From Sclerodactyla briareus (Eukaryota > Echinodermata > Holothuroidea > Dendrochirotida > Sclerodactylidae), in contig JAODTK010005625.1 in assembly GCA_026419785.1 (NCBI GenBank), positions 147,235-211,234 of the forward strand: a DNA stretch of 64,000 bases. The letters are read 5' to 3'. Numbering within the stretch: the stretch's first letter is position 1; each line of letters opens with the position of its first letter. Both the position numbers and the translations under genes were made by a program. The notes beneath the pieces are model-generated. The model worked only from the letters and a program-made list of their open reading frames with translations, had not been told where the DNA came from and ran no database searches. Of this stretch, positions 23,502-36,074 are shown one piece after another.

Positions 23502-23734
23502 CTGTCAAAATATTGCCTGAATGTCTACCCAAATGTTCTTATTATATTTAATAGGGGAAAGTCATTAAGGGAGCCATTGAAGGTTTATATGAATGTGTTC
23601 GGATTGATTGGCATACTTGAGAGGGCCAGTTAGAGTCCGGATCAGATAGTGCAGCAGGTTACAAGAGTTTTCGGGAGAATCGAACCCTAACAATACAGAG
23701 ACTGCTGAAAACTACAAATTAAGTAGGAACTTGA

Positions 23735-24145
23735 TTTAGAACTGGTTTAGTGGGCGAATGTTCCGACGATTGTAGCATTAGAATGAAGAGGCAACCCAAT
23801 CCTGCAGTTTTATGCGCTTTTTTTTCTGCCAAATTGGAGATAAAAAAACTGGTTACAGTGTGTGCTGCTAATATAACTCTTGCTTGTTTGATAACTCACT
23901 ATTATAGGTGTATAGGCCTATCATATGTCATAATAAACCAGGCCTTATAATCACATTAACAACCAGGCAACTGTATGGAAAGAATTTTGAGCCCAAATCT
24001 TTCACATGTGAATTCCTCTCCATTTTCCCCCAAAAGTTTCAAATTGAGATCAACATACGTGGCATGATTTTTCTGGCATAGTTATGGAACTTGACATCTG
24101 CTACAACACAATTGAGGTGTTTCTGAGATGAGATTAACAGCTCAG
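23735..24145 (+). repeat. Dispersed repeat K, partial copy
   Basis: The blocks GACGATTGTAGCATTAGAA, CACTATTATAGGTGTATAGG, ACTGTATGGAAAGAATTTTG and CACAATTGAGG recur about 720 bp downstream in the same order. Confidence 0.8.
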
Positions 24146-24169
24146 CCAAGTCTGATAATGATGATACTA

Positions 24170-24885
24170 GTACTAGAATTATACTGGCAGATAGGTAATG
24201 AGGCACGGATTAATGCGGGTAATGGTGTTTATGTAAGGTTTCTAGATGGGACACATGTGCAGATCAGAAAAATAGTGGCTGAGGGGACTCTCAGCATCAC
24301 AAGCTGGAGATTGATTTCAGTGGAATGGGGATTCCATCGTCCAACATTGTGATTGGTTCGAAATTTATGAAAACCATGGGAAGTGATGAGAAAGCCAATT
24401 TTCAGTCTCAAAGATGTTACTACATGCTTCAGTGTCTGCGGTTATACAGAACATGGTTTATTGGGAAGAATGTTCCCAACGATTGTAGCATTAGAACGAA
24501 GTGGAACCACATTCTGCATGTTTTTTATGCTGCTTTCATTGCAAATGGAGATTTAAAAAAAAAAAGAAGTTCCCAATGTGCTGCATATATAACTCGCGTT
24601 TGAATCACCTCACTATTAAAGTGTATAGGACCTATCGTTATGACATAATAAAATGAAAAGCCCCTTATCAACACATAAAAACCAGGAAAACTGTATGGAA
24701 AGAATTTTGAGCCCAATTTTTGGCAGTCGAATATTGGCCTCTTCCACTTTCCTAAAGTTTTCCTGGACAACAACATTTAGGAAAGTGATAATAATTGCAT
24801 GATTTTGTGGCATATATCATGGAGTTTTGACATTGTCTGCTTAATACACAATTAGGTTTTGGGTGCAGATGAGATCACAGTCACC
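24170..24885 (+). repeat. Dispersed repeat L+K, longest copy
   Basis: Bases 24452-24885 repeat 23735-24145. Bases 24190-24450 repeat 26650-26890, sharing TGGTTTCTAGATG or its variant, GGGACTCTC.GC.TCA and CTACATGCTTCA.TGTCTGC. The three partial copies suggest one ~700-bp repeat broken differently each time. Confidence 0.75.
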
Positions 24886-24905
24886 CGAATTTATATACGT
24901 ATAAC

Positions 24906-25181
24906 TGTAATATAAACGCCCCGGGGGGAGTTGACTTTTAAAGAGGGGGCGATTAATTGAGGGTAATTTCTAGGCAAAAATATTAATTGCGGGTTATATG
25001 ATTCCAAAATTTCACATAATTACACTGTGTTAGCTTCTTCCCAAACACTATACATTTGAGGTGTACAGCCTGTTCAAGGACTAATTTTCATTGTTACTTG
25101 GTGAAATATGCTTCCTAACCTTCCTTGGAATTGTCCCAAGGTGGGGGGGGGGCATTTATTACAGGGGGCGCTTCTATTACA
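24906..25181. mobile_element. MITE-4
   Basis: TGTAATATAAACGCCCC at the left and the inverse GGGGCGCTTCTATTACA at the right (three mismatches in 17) bound 276 bp. The flanks are GTATAAC on the left and TTATAAC on the right, a likely 6-7-bp target duplication. G-runs lie inside both ends. No coding content. Confidence 0.65.
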
Positions 25182-26195
25182 TTATAACGATAATGATTTC
25201 TACTAAGTAGTAGAATTAGTACTTGTCTCCGTATCATACATTGCCCAACAACCCTGTCGAAATGGATGGAGGTTCTCTTTAAACTTTGCAATACAGTGGA
25301 GAGGCATTTTGCTCGATTTTCAATACCTGAACTTATTTCCCTGAAATGGTGATATGTTTTATAGATAGACTCCAAACCTTACTCAACATCAATAAGATAA
25401 CAACTTTTTTTCTTCAGTTTGACACGATAGCTACCTGAACTTATTTTTGGCTTTCATTCCTGGAAACATTGTCTTATAGCTTGTCTTATTTCACTAAGAA
25501 CTGGACATAACCCTTCCTAGTCCTCTTGTGTAATATTTATACCAACTCTCAGAAATCTTATATTTCCATGGACCAAAAATTAGGCAGCCAATACCTGGCT
25601 GTCATAGTTGGCTCCTTTATTTCCCAATTGCCCTAAATTCCTCGATTTGGTTTACTCAGATTGTCTCCCCATGTTGGAGTATGTTATATGGGTTCAATAA
25701 TTGAGCTTCAGCTGATGGCATAATTTTAGAGGCCAGTCGACTGGGGAAACTTGCAAGATATTGCGAACCGTGAAAACATTTTTCTCCTCCCCTGTTGGAT
25801 TGAGCACTTCTTGAAAACCGATAGGACGGATGAGAGAATGAGAGGTTGTTTGCGATGTCTCATGCGGAGGCCAAAAGAAGTACATTTTGAAACAATGAGC
25901 AATTTCCCTAGGGTGAGGTGGGGGGCCTGAGGAGATAAAAGTACTCTAGCTATTCTGTCAGTACGACACGATCACCCCTCCCATTCTACCTGAACATCAG
26001 GATCTTCATAAATGGTGTGTATAAGGAACCAGTCTCCAGTCAGTTAATTTATTACAAGATTATTTTGATTCTTCACCTGGAGAAGAATATAACTGATACC
26101 GTTCGCTTCGTCCCCTCATTACACGAGAGCATATATATATAGAGGTGGTCACCCATCTGAGGGGGAACAACTGACAGAAAGACGGCTCACTATTC
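25182..26195. other. Unassigned
   Basis: No repeat partner or splice-bounded open segment was recognised. Confidence 0.4.
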
Positions 26196-26625
26196 TATGC
26201 AAAATTAGCACCTAAATCACCAGGGTGTTCAAATTAGCGCTTTACAAAAGACGATAAAATGATATAAGACAATGAAAAAGAATAAACAGTAGCCTACAAT
26301 GTCAGTTAAAAAGTATAGAATATAAGGGTAACAGAAGGATTGAAATAGCGAGGAAAACTAAAATTTTAAAGTCAAAAGAGGTTGTCAAACAAACATAACA
26401 ATAATACTCTAGTTACTCGACAAAAAAGTGAGAAAAATAGTAGAATGTAGTAGCAAAAATTGTTTTGAATTACAAGAAACAAATATGTTTTAGATGTTTC
26501 TTAAAAGTGTTCGAAAGTAGTTGCATTTTGGATATTGCACGGTAGCTTGTTCCATGTGCGTGGCAGCAGAGGCAAATTCCCTGTCGCCCAAACGCAGTGC
26601 GACTCAGGGAATACCAAAGAAGAGA
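26196..26625 (-). pseudogene. LINE 3' end: ORF2 C-terminus with frameshifts plus 3' UTR
   Basis: On the minus strand three neighbouring frames carry successive parts of the usual reverse transcriptase C-terminus. These are SRTAFG, then GDREFASAA, then LPRTWNKLPCNIQNATTFEHF read as overlapping short motifs, then KKHLKHICFL with a TAA stop at 26470-26472. At least three frame changes occur within 150 bp, so it is decayed or poorly assembled. The downstream AT-rich 270 bp ends in AAGCGCTAATTTG...AGGTGCTAA, the paired GCGC...GCTA end common in LINEs. Confidence 0.65.
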
Positions 26626-26649
26626 ACTTGGCTTAATCATTAGGCTTGG

Positions 26650-26890
26650 CAGAAATGGGTAATGGACGCAAGCACCATTGCGTAAATGATTAAATGGTTT
26701 CTAGATGAGAATCTGTGCAGCTCAGAAAATGTGTAGGCTGAGTCTGGTCCGGGGACTCTCTGCGTCATCAGCTGGATGATTTAGTGGACGAATTCCATCG
26801 TACATTCACATTGTGATGGTTGGAAAAATCTGAAAACATTGGGAAAGATTTACCTACATGCTTCACGTTGTCTGCTGTTATACAGAGTTA
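26650..26890 (+). repeat. Dispersed repeat L, partial copy
   Basis: GGTTTCTAGATGAGA, GTGCAGCTCAGAAAA, GGGGACTCTCTGCGTCA and CTACATGCTTCACG match 24226-24440. It adjoins the LINE remnant. Confidence 0.7.
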
Positions 26891-28119
26891 TTCCCAATCG
26901 GTCTTTTGTGTTGTATGCAGTTATAGGACGAAAAAATGCGGTGGGACATTGACAAGAATGGACATTATTATTTTTTGTTAAGTTTAATTTCAAGAAAACT
27001 GCAGAAACCACCTGCCGGACATTAACACAAGTACCTAAACAATCTGTTGCAATATCAACGGGTAATGTATGTTCTGATGGTAAAGGTAAGTGCACATGAC
27101 TTTATTACCACAGTGAATCAACTATTCTAACCTTGTTCACTTTTCATAGCAGTAAATCTGTAGCCTCATCTTTTTAAACTGATAAATACACATATTTGAT
27201 TTTGGAATGATAAATTTCAAAAGTTTTGATGCCGTTGAGATAATGCCAACTCCGGAGATGCCTCTGTTTATTTATTACAGTTCATTAAGTAATTATACAC
27301 GAACATACCTGATTTTGGTAATCGACTGATTCTTTCAGAAAACATAATTATACCTAGAACATCTTTATTCATAGAAATTTACTTCTTTTGCAAACTGAAA
27401 CATGAAGTTACACATTTGTTATGATACTATTAACATCGATACAGCTTATCCTGTTTAAGAGGGTGGGTGTTTTATGGGCAGTTTGGAACAGAATCCATTC
27501 GATAACTTGTCACCACAGCCTCTCCCTGTTAAAGTCAGAGGTCATCTTCTGTGTTCTTATCCATGCTTTTGGCCAAAATAGGTTTTGTCGGGTGGAGTAG
27601 TGTCTCATCATCCAAAATTTCCATTAATTAATTAGAAGATAGTGTTGAAATAAAACCAGTCCTTGATAATAATTAATTAGCAGGAGACTGTTCCTGCACA
27701 TAAGGGTCATGATACCATCCTTATTCACAATCATATTGGCTAGGGGCGGGATTTCCTTGGAAGAGAAAACTGTTCGGAAACAGACTGTTTGTGAAGGTAT
27801 CAAGGAGTAATTGCAACTATGAGTAGTGATTCCTTGCAAGGTTATCGCCCTGATGGTTCTTGGACATGTAAGTATCTACATCCAAATCCGGATTGAGAAA
27901 AAGCCCACCTAAAATCAACGGAAGCGAGGCCGGCATGTACGTTTCCAAAACATTCCTCGTAACTGTAGGAAACTGGTGTGTAAGGGAATATCAATAAAGT
28001 TTGGGAGGCTGAGATGGTACGGCCATGTTTAACGATGTGATGGCTCGGATGGAGGATAGCTGAGCTCAGAGTTAGAGTGCAGGAGGCGAGGAGAAGACAG
28101 GAGAAGAGGAATTAACATT
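26891..28119. other. Unassigned
   Basis: Two GTAAG donors (27084 and 27869) follow open stretches, but without convincing acceptors or family similarity I call no exon. Confidence 0.35.
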
Positions 28120-28420
28120 AACGTAGTTCATTCCGCTAAAAAGCCAAGGCGCTTGCAAGGTTTCAAGATGGGGCGCTTGCGAGAGTCTGAATGAGTTGAT
28201 GTATACAGTACGTGGTGCACACAATACCAGGCTGGTGTATTGGATCTATGTACTCGGCAAAGAATCGGCAGTAGTGCTGGGTGCTACTAATAACAATTAC
28301 ATGCAAACGGAAATATTTTCAGGGCGTTCGGCACCGGATATCCACTTTATATTTCAAGACGTTGGCAAAAAAGTGGGGGGAGCTCAGGGCGTATGGCGCT
28401 TAGCGGACAGGAATACGGTA
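28120..28420. mobile_element. MITE-1 copy 3
   Basis: The left end (ACGTAGTTCATTCCGCTAA) is diverged; the right end GCTTAGCGGACAGGAATACGG is the inverse of the family terminus. Length is about 301 bp. GGGCGCTTGCGAG and an AAAAAAGTGGGGGGAGC block correspond to the copy at 16854. A 130-codon open frame from 28196 runs through the element and out of its right end and is considered accidental. Confidence 0.65.
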
Positions 28421-29936
28421 ATTGCGTTCGGTGAAACGGCTATCTATCAGAAGTTACACCTAACTGATCATAGTGGAATTGTGCAGATTTGTTTCCCTAA
28501 ACACGGGGCAAACCCATGTTTAGGAGAATGTGGCAATGGTGGTAAGTGTGGTCAACTTGGTAACTGTGGTTCATTACTTAGTGCATAATTTGGGGATAAT
28601 ATTTAAATGAAGAGAGAGACAATTCTCAGTGCATTTAGCATGCCATAGGTTTCCAAAGGTTTGCCCCATGTAGTTGTGGGCAATGACACAGTTTTTTACA
28701 TGCCAATTTGGACCACGGTTGTCACAAAAAAACCTGTGTGTATCTGGTGGTACCATGTTGTACCGGGTTGACGGGGCAAAACTGTGGAAATGTGGGGCAA
28801 TATGTTGGCAGGTTTTACTGAAAAAATGTGTGTTTTGGAAACAAAAATTGCCAAACGTGTCTTTGTAAGGGCATAGGCTGTCTAGCCGGCTGACGCAGAT
28901 GAATATGGAAAGCATGCACTCTTGAAAATAGAGGGGGCTATTCCTTTTCCGTGTATAATATCTAGGTTAATATCGCAACATATCGTCTGCAGGGGGTTGT
29001 TTGACGAATCCCAAGAATCTATCTGGGATTCCTTTTAGATTCTGTGACACGCTCAATCACCAACAGCACATGGGCATGTGGACAGCAAGATTGGCTACCC
29101 TAAATACATTGCCTCATTGACATTTTATGTTAGGCTCCTCCACCCCATTAGTGTGTGAATATTCAGATGCCAAATAGCCTCCTACAGCATTCATTTTAGA
29201 GCTAACCACTGTTGCTGAATTCCGTCCTTCCTGTATATAGAGTTAAGGGGCTTGATACCTGAGTCAGGCAAAAACTTCAATCATCCAACCCCTGGAGTGG
29301 AAAACTGACTGTCTAATACTCTTCTATCTATTAACTTTCAGGAAGCCATACCCCATGGCCCGAACTGAAGTTAAGCTGACTGAGTGGACCTATAAGGCCA
29401 CAATTGCTATTGTGTGATTCCCCAGTGATGTGGGGTAGGTAGGGGCAGGGGGAGATTTCCTATAAAACCTGTACTTTTTTTCAAACTCTTCATAGCTTAG
29501 ATGGATCTGAATGAAATCTTACAGGTTTATCACAAGATCATGAGATGCCATCATATTAATTTCTATATTTCAGTTAACGAGGCACAAAAGCAGCCTTTGC
29601 AGCCCCACTTCCCCACTAAAAATCAAATTCATGAGAGAGTAAATATATAGCAACTCATAAGGGCAACAACATGCTAGAAAAAAACCGGTGCGAAATTGCG
29701 GTTTGGGATTTTGGACCTATCAGGAGAATGTTTACAACGGCGACGTCACGCCTATTTATTCCTCTGTATCGGGGCTTTTGTTTGCTAATAATAGTGCGAC
29801 TGCTCCCATGTCCAATGTTATAGTTGCAGTGTAACCAGAGCTAATGCGCCTATTTGCCGCAGATCTGGCCCACCTGAAAATTTGACAATTAAAGTGCGTG
29901 CGCAATTACAACTTACCTTCATCACACCATCACTAA
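28421..29936. other. Unassigned
   Basis: A short tandem block of TGTGG-like words lies at 28528-28570. No other structure recognised. Confidence 0.35.
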
Positions 29937-30150
29937 CATGGCTGACAAAATTGTAGCGCCTGAAAAAAGGTGGCCACCCAGACACATCCAAATTATGCAG
30001 CCAAAACGTTAACAAGCTGTTAGTTCAAGCCCATAATGTACTTCTTGGTTTGACAACCTATAGACCAATTTATTTGTTTTTCTAGCGCGAAAGTGTTTTC
30101 AGGATTAGTTTTCGTGCTTCAAAAGTTTGCACAGTTTTCTAAAACGATAA
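29937..30150 (+). mobile_element. MITE-2 copy 2, partial
   Basis: AAAATTGTAGCGCCTG and GGTGGCCACC match the MITE-2 terminus. GCCAAAACGTTAACAAGCTGTTA, TTTTCTAGCGCGAAAGTG and CAAAAGTTTGCACAGTTTTC match the interior of 17859-18134. The right terminus was not found. Confidence 0.6.
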
Positions 30151-32639
30151 CAGTGATTTGAGTACAAATGTTGTGACTCGCGATCTTAGCGAGTTTTCCT
30201 AGGTTGCACCTTACTGTGTGACCACTCCAATTTAATCATTATAATTAATGTTAAGTTGTTACAAATCAGTTGTAACAGGCTCAATGGCCACTATTGGTAT
30301 CCGTGGCACCCTGAAATATTTGACATTTTCAAAGGGAGAGGGACTGTGCCCCCTTGCCCATGCAGTGCCAGCAACCACTGTCTGGGGTTCAAGGATAGCG
30401 GAACAAAGGGTTAAGTAGGTTTGCCTGTAAATTGTCATTCATTTTAGAGTTTAGTTTTATTGACAAAGGGCAGGAAAGGACAAAATTCTCATGAGGGACC
30501 CTGAATCCACAACATCCCAGAAAAGAAGAACAGCGATGAATTCGCCCACATTCTTAAAAAAAATCAATACTCCTTGAATGCATTTACATTCTTAGAAGAG
30601 TAACATCTTGTTAGATGGCTTTTGGTGACCCAATCATATACCTCTTCTGCTCCTTTTGAAATGGAAGGGTGGTGCGAGAGGCCAGTAACTGCTGATATTG
30701 TTGGGCATCACCAGGTATCTATGATGTCTTCTGCTTTTAGTGCATAGTTATAATGAGTGGAAGTGTATATTTTCCATAACGAAGGTAATGAATTCGTTTA
30801 CATCTGCATCCATCTGTTCATCCATTGAATCTGTAGATGCCAAGCCATAAGCCAACTCCCTACTTTCAACTGATCGATCACAGTTTCCTGGCTTCCATTA
30901 CAACCTTAACCCCTTAGTAACCTCACCAACAGGCCAACCGCAATGGGTTTTATTATTCCCCAAAGTTTCTCTACCTCTTCATCAACCGTCATTTTATCAT
31001 CAATACAGTCATATATCTAGCCTAGCTGTTTGTGTGGAATTTGACTTCATCATCTGCTCCAATTACTGTCCGAGTCCACTTTTTTTTTTTTCTTTTTTTT
31101 TCTGGATTCACATAAATTTCTCTCCCTGCCCTCCTGAAGTGCTTTTGTTTTTTTCCCCCAGTCTTTATTAGAGAATTGATAGTTGAGGCACCATGGCCTT
31201 TCTCTGGACAATTGGGGTGCCAGGTCTACTCTACATTCGCTGTTTGCCTGGCTCAACTCCTCTCGTTCGGAGCGCTGGGTAAATATCATCAAATCAACGT
31301 TCACACTGCCTTACGACTTCAGTTGTGCCATATTTCTCCTAATGAACTCAACTGACAGTCAGCCAAGAATGGTCCATTGGATCTGGCCATTGCAGAGTGA
31401 TACATGAATAAAAAAAATCATTCATCCTGCTTCAAGATCACAGAAACCCTCTCAGACTCCCTGATAAATTGGGTCCGTTTTTCGGTGTGGCTTACAAATT
31501 TATTAGGTTTGCTGCTAGCAAAGTTTTGTTATATATCATATGACACCTCATGTCTCTCAACTGTGCTGTTTAAAGGTTAAAGTCACACAGATAAGCATAT
31601 TAATATTTCATATTAATAAATGTGGAATTTTTCAGGTGTCCATTCCCTCTAGAAAAAAAATAGAAAATGGTCCATCGGTGAATGATAAACTTGAATGATA
31701 CCTTGTTCCCAATCATGTAGATGTTTACCCCTGTTCTTACTTGCTTATTCAGCCCCTTGGCCACTGAGATCCACTGTTATCGTTAGCTTTCCCCTCCACA
31801 GCGTGACTGCTCTGCTCCAATATATTGTTTCCGTGTACCGGGGCTGCGATAAAAGAAATCTCTGGCAAACTTCACTATTTTCGGGCATGAAGATCAATAT
31901 TCTTATTGATGCCTGATTCCATCTGTGCTCCCATCTCACAACCTTTCTTCTGTTCTTAAGCTACACTAATTAACGAATCAGTTTTGCCCCTCGTAGCTTC
32001 CATCGCACTCATTGTTGGGCTGGCTTTTTTGGCAACCCCGCCCGTGGGTTTTCAGCTGTCATATATTTAATAAATAGGAGTACCAAAAGTCCTGATATAT
32101 TTACATGACCATTGGGCCTGCAATCCATTGTTGTGGCTTGGCCTATATTTTGCCTGGATGCAACTAAGAGTATTAATTCGAGGTGAAGCATTATGAGGGC
32201 TGAACAACAGCAATTATAGCCGTCATTGTATGTGACACATTCATGAAATAGAAAAATGGAAAAGCCACTCTGATAAAGGCAAGGTTTGTGAGACCATTTT
32301 ATGTTCAGTTAAGTTCATGAGACCTCGAGTCCAGTCACCCCAAAGCACATGCACTTTTCATTGTAGCAAAAACAGTTTTAACACATTCGAAGAAAGTGGA
32401 ATGGCTATACAAAGGGGCATTCATTTTAGATTTACCTCTGAAAGGATGAAATTTATGCTCAAGTACACTGTTAGGAACGCCATAAGTGGCTTCTTGGTGG
32501 CTGGAGCACAATTATTTTTTGGCTCTTTCTATGTGAAAATTGTTGCAGCCATGCTGCCTGTGTCATAGTTGGAGTGTAGTGTTTTTCCAAAATTTGAAGG
32601 CAATTTCAGCCCAAATTAATACTCTTTTTGGTGTTTATG
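30151..32639. other. Unassigned
   Basis: A splice-acceptor-like TTTTTTTCCCCCCAG at 31147-31161 is followed by an open stretch to GGGTAAAT at 31277, but the encoded peptide matches nothing I know. Otherwise no feature. Confidence 0.35.
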
Positions 32640-33009
32640 TTAAAGAGGAATAAAAATCATGTCAAATAGCACTTGGTTCCAGGTTTACAGCATGCTCGGT
32701 TGGGATGGTTATGGCTCCTCAAATTAAGATAATTTAGTGTGATTTGGGCAAACTGGCAACTATTGTTTGTAATATCTACCAATATAAGTAAAATGAAGGA
32801 ATATTTTCTTTTTTCTACAAAATTGTAGGATATACATTTCAAATGTTGCCAATTGCAAAATTGCCAACTTAGCAGTGATTAAATTAATAATCTTTTAAAT
32901 TGGAATTTTATACCGAACATGCCATGAACATGGAACAAAGTTGATTGGCATGATTTTAAGTAAACTAATAATGACATTTAAATATTTCTGACTGGACTCG
33001 CCCTTTAAA
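32640..33009 (-). mobile_element. MITE-5 copy 1 (TTAA-flanked)
   Basis: The termini are TTAAAGAGGAAT on the left and GACTGGACTCGCCCTTTAA on the right. The whole interval aligns with the inverted copy at 60227-60637, with CACTTGGTTCCAGG, TTGGGCAAACTGGCAACT and CAAATGTTGCCAATTGCAAAA as shared landmarks. TTAA at both edges and the lack of an ORF suggest a piggyBac-type non-autonomous element. Confidence 0.75.
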
Positions 33010-36005
33010 ATCCATACCTTCTCATGAAAGAGCAACTGCACCACTAGTCTGAACACCTGAGGGTGCCTAAAGTTGTAGCAAAGTAACAATGATACAAACA
33101 CCCTAGGTTATTATCAACTGATGTTTATTCAACCTCAAAACTGATATTTACAAAAGAAATTATGGTGCAGGTCTCTGTGATACCTACTACTTTGACAGCA
33201 AAATGTGGATACTAGACTGGCATGAACTTGTTAGAAATTTGAGCTCTTGCGTTGTTTATCTGAACTTCGAAAGTGTCCATCTGTACTCCAAGAAGAGTCA
33301 AATTTTAGCAGTACATGCCATGTGAATTAAAAATCATCGGTCGGGTCTGTCAGAGAGTTGGAAGCTATATTAGAATAAAATAGTGCATGAGTGCATGTGA
33401 ACACAAGTACATCTCAGGTACATAGCTCCCTACATTGAACTTAATTTTTTGTTGCACATGTATATCTCAAAAAGGGATTAAAAGTGTAACCAATTTTGTC
33501 ACCTTGGGGAGCGTTTTTCGGCAACTTTTGTTGTTTATTAGTTGGTAGTAGTATTGTTGACAGTCTTGAGGGACTTTTGGGCCAATAAGGTCAATATTAG
33601 TCTACTGTGTTGAGTTTGGATTCATCAGTTGAACAGTTTGTTTCTGTAATTGTCCTGCATATCCATACTCCGTCTTGATTTCTGCCAAGCGCTGGCCTCT
33701 TGAAGAAAAACAGATTAATCTAATATATGCTTCTCTATAGATGTGTCCATAGGGTTCTATGATGAATGTGACTTGTAATCAAGGATATGACACTGCATAA
33801 CATATCATCATAGCTCGGAGTCAGAGTGATACAAGAACTCACAAACTCAAGTTGCAGAGATAAATCAAAACCGTGAAATTAGTTTGAAACACTCTGCTAG
33901 CTAGCTACACTGCTCCCATTGTGCTAAATGATTAAATGACCCTTGGTCATGTCAACATGCAGTTTCAGATCCTGCTATGGAATAAGTCTGTAGAATGAAA
34001 TACCATTGGAAAGATTATAGAACGCTTTCTTTGCATTTATGGAGTAGCAATATCGTCTCACAACACCCGGCAAAAAATGGAGTAGGCTGTCTACATGACA
34101 TCACAAGAGAAAGGAAGTTATCTCACGATATACGAGGCTAATTAACATATTATTACTGTTATGATATCGGATTGCATTGAAACAATTTTTATTGTGACAT
34201 CATGCAAACGTTGCCATCAATTTTTGGCAATAGCATGTCCTTTAGACATATTTCGTCTTCCTTTCAACTCTCAAGCCAAGCTCCTCCCCCCCACCTTATC
34301 CATTCCCAGACCCATCACAGCTGCCCCCACCATCTCATTCCTCCCTTTTTCTTGCATGAATCTTGAGTACATATTGCATCGCCACCATTTACCGGGCCGG
34401 GCAAAATAGATATTTGCTGGAGCTGGTTGCGTCTGTGTGAAAAGAGGTGTTTCAACATCAAACGCTATATCATGTACAAGGTCTGCATGCGTGGCCTGAC
34501 GCAGAACACTACTGTGCACGCACAAATCTTCTCCCCGTGTAATGGGTACATGCGCGTTCGATATTGCCTTGGGCGTGAACTAGTGAAATTCAGACCATGT
34601 GATGTATTGCGTATTCTAACACGCATCACCCCCCTTCTCCCCCCGTGTGATTGCAATTTCCATAAGACAACGATAGTACACATATGTTACTACAAAGGCG
34701 CGTTCAAAGACAGCCTAGAGCCAAAATCCTTGCTGGTGTTCCTGATGATGCGGAATTATGTACAAGAAACAGTGCAATTGTTAATGGTTTTATATGCGTG
34801 CGTATGCTGGGCAGGTAACTATGAAGTTATAATATATGTTGTGTGTGGTGTAGGCTCTTCCTTGACGTGCGTGTGCCGAATAGTCCGCGCTCTAGTTCTA
34901 AATTATACTCTATGGTACTAACATCGCATATCCTGTTATTACATGTCACGACCACTTCGATTTAGTGTTGCATGTAGAATAATTTACGCCCCCTGAATGT
35001 ATGGTGTACCTTTAACTGCATGTTTGTTCAAGGTTACATCTAGTGGATATGGAATTGGTAATCCCTTTCGGCCATGAGAGGCGGGGGAGGGGCGGGACAT
35101 TACTAATTTTGGTGAAGACTTATGTCAAAATCTTTCGGCAATTTCTTCTCCTCTGAGACTGTCGTGGCAGTGGTAATGGTTAGCTATTTGTGAATAGAGG
35201 TGTCAGATGAGGGGATTAGGAGAGGTCCAAGTGGATTGAAGATGGTAAAAAAGGTTGATTGATAATTTGAATCTGTCATGTGGATGTGGATCCATTTCCA
35301 GTGGAACAATAAATAGTACAAATACGAGTAACTGTACGTGAAAAGTTTCAGTGAAAATTTCTTGGCAATTGGCGCGTTATTGGGGCATATAATGATGATG
35401 ACTGTTACACTAGTGCCAGGTTGATAAAAATGTGCTCCTTGTGGCATTGCAGAGGAGGGGGGTCCCGAGGTGCTGATGGGGTGGCTGTGTGCTGTGAGGA
35501 GGTCAGTGGGGTTGTCTGGGTGGGTGCCCTCCCCCCTCCAGCCTGTTGATATGCATTCCTGGGCTGAAGACATGGCTTGGCAGCTGCAGGGCAGGAGTTA
35601 AGCGGGGGCTTGAGGCCATCAGCCCTCGATACCAGCAAAACAGCCCTTAAAGTAGAGCCATGGGAAATTCTACCTATAGGGTAGGAAAGACCCTTTTCAG
35701 AGAAAATGTCCCCCAATTTGTCCGAAAAGCCCCCCCCCCCCCCCACACATGCCAAATTTGATCCGTGCCCTGATTGGCAGTGTGAGGAGGAGATGGTTCT
35801 GCCATGTTGAAACCATGTATAGCTGAACTGACTGGATAGCTGAGCTCCCTGTAGGGAAGGGTGGATGCGAAGACCAGTGGCATGATTGCAAATTCCCAGG
35901 AACTGTTACCATAGCAGTGTGACTATCCACTAGTTTCTCAAGAAGTCTGTCCAAAGTAACAACCTCACAGATGATAAAAATAGTTTTATTGTTTGTCTCC
36001 TACAG
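33010..36005. other. Unassigned; upstream PDE2A intron or intergenic
   Basis: A 164-codon plus-strand frame at 34427-34921 is the longest in this part. Its product is Cys- and Met-rich with no recognisable domain. A C-run (35731-35744) lies near 35.7 kb. I looked for the preceding GAF-A exon (the family has KILQLCGELYDLDA and CCLLLVSED here) and did not find it. Confidence 0.4.
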
Positions 36006-36074
36006 ATACCTCTCACATATTTCAACACAGTGGTACTGGAGAAGAAGGTACTGACAGACCAAGATATCAGTGAA
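36006..36074 (+). CDS. PDE2A: PDE2A-like exon A (middle of GAF-A)
   Basis: This 69-bp exon follows a pyrimidine-rich tract ending in CTCCTACAG and precedes a consensus GTAAGT donor. Frame 0 is open and reads IPLT...VVLEKK...LTDQDISE. It aligns with the vertebrate PDE2A stretch FPLT...VVEDKK...LTSED, which lies just before the CVPV strand of GAF-A. It enters and leaves at codon phase 0. The next exon continues with D, extending SED as in the family. On its own the match is short; its position 1.6 kb upstream of exon B, on the same strand and in the right order, is what makes it credible. Confidence 0.68.

Noticed and set aside
27780..27900. Sushi-like end (GYRPDGSWTC) before a GTAAGT
   Set aside because: No upstream cysteines of a sushi domain in frame and no good acceptor; judged coincidental.
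28196..28588. 130-codon plus-strand frame with CGNGGKCG near its end
   Set aside because: It begins inside MITE-1 copy 3 and runs out of its right end; the Cys-Gly part comes from a short TGTGG-like tandem word.
31147..31280. Possible exon after TTTTTTTCCCCCCAG
   Set aside because: The open stretch matches no part of PDE2A or any family I know, and the donor is weak.
34690..34760. NYVQETVQLL resembling the family segment QYLQQETRAS
   Set aside because: Only a few residues agree, and the surrounding frame does not follow PDE2A.
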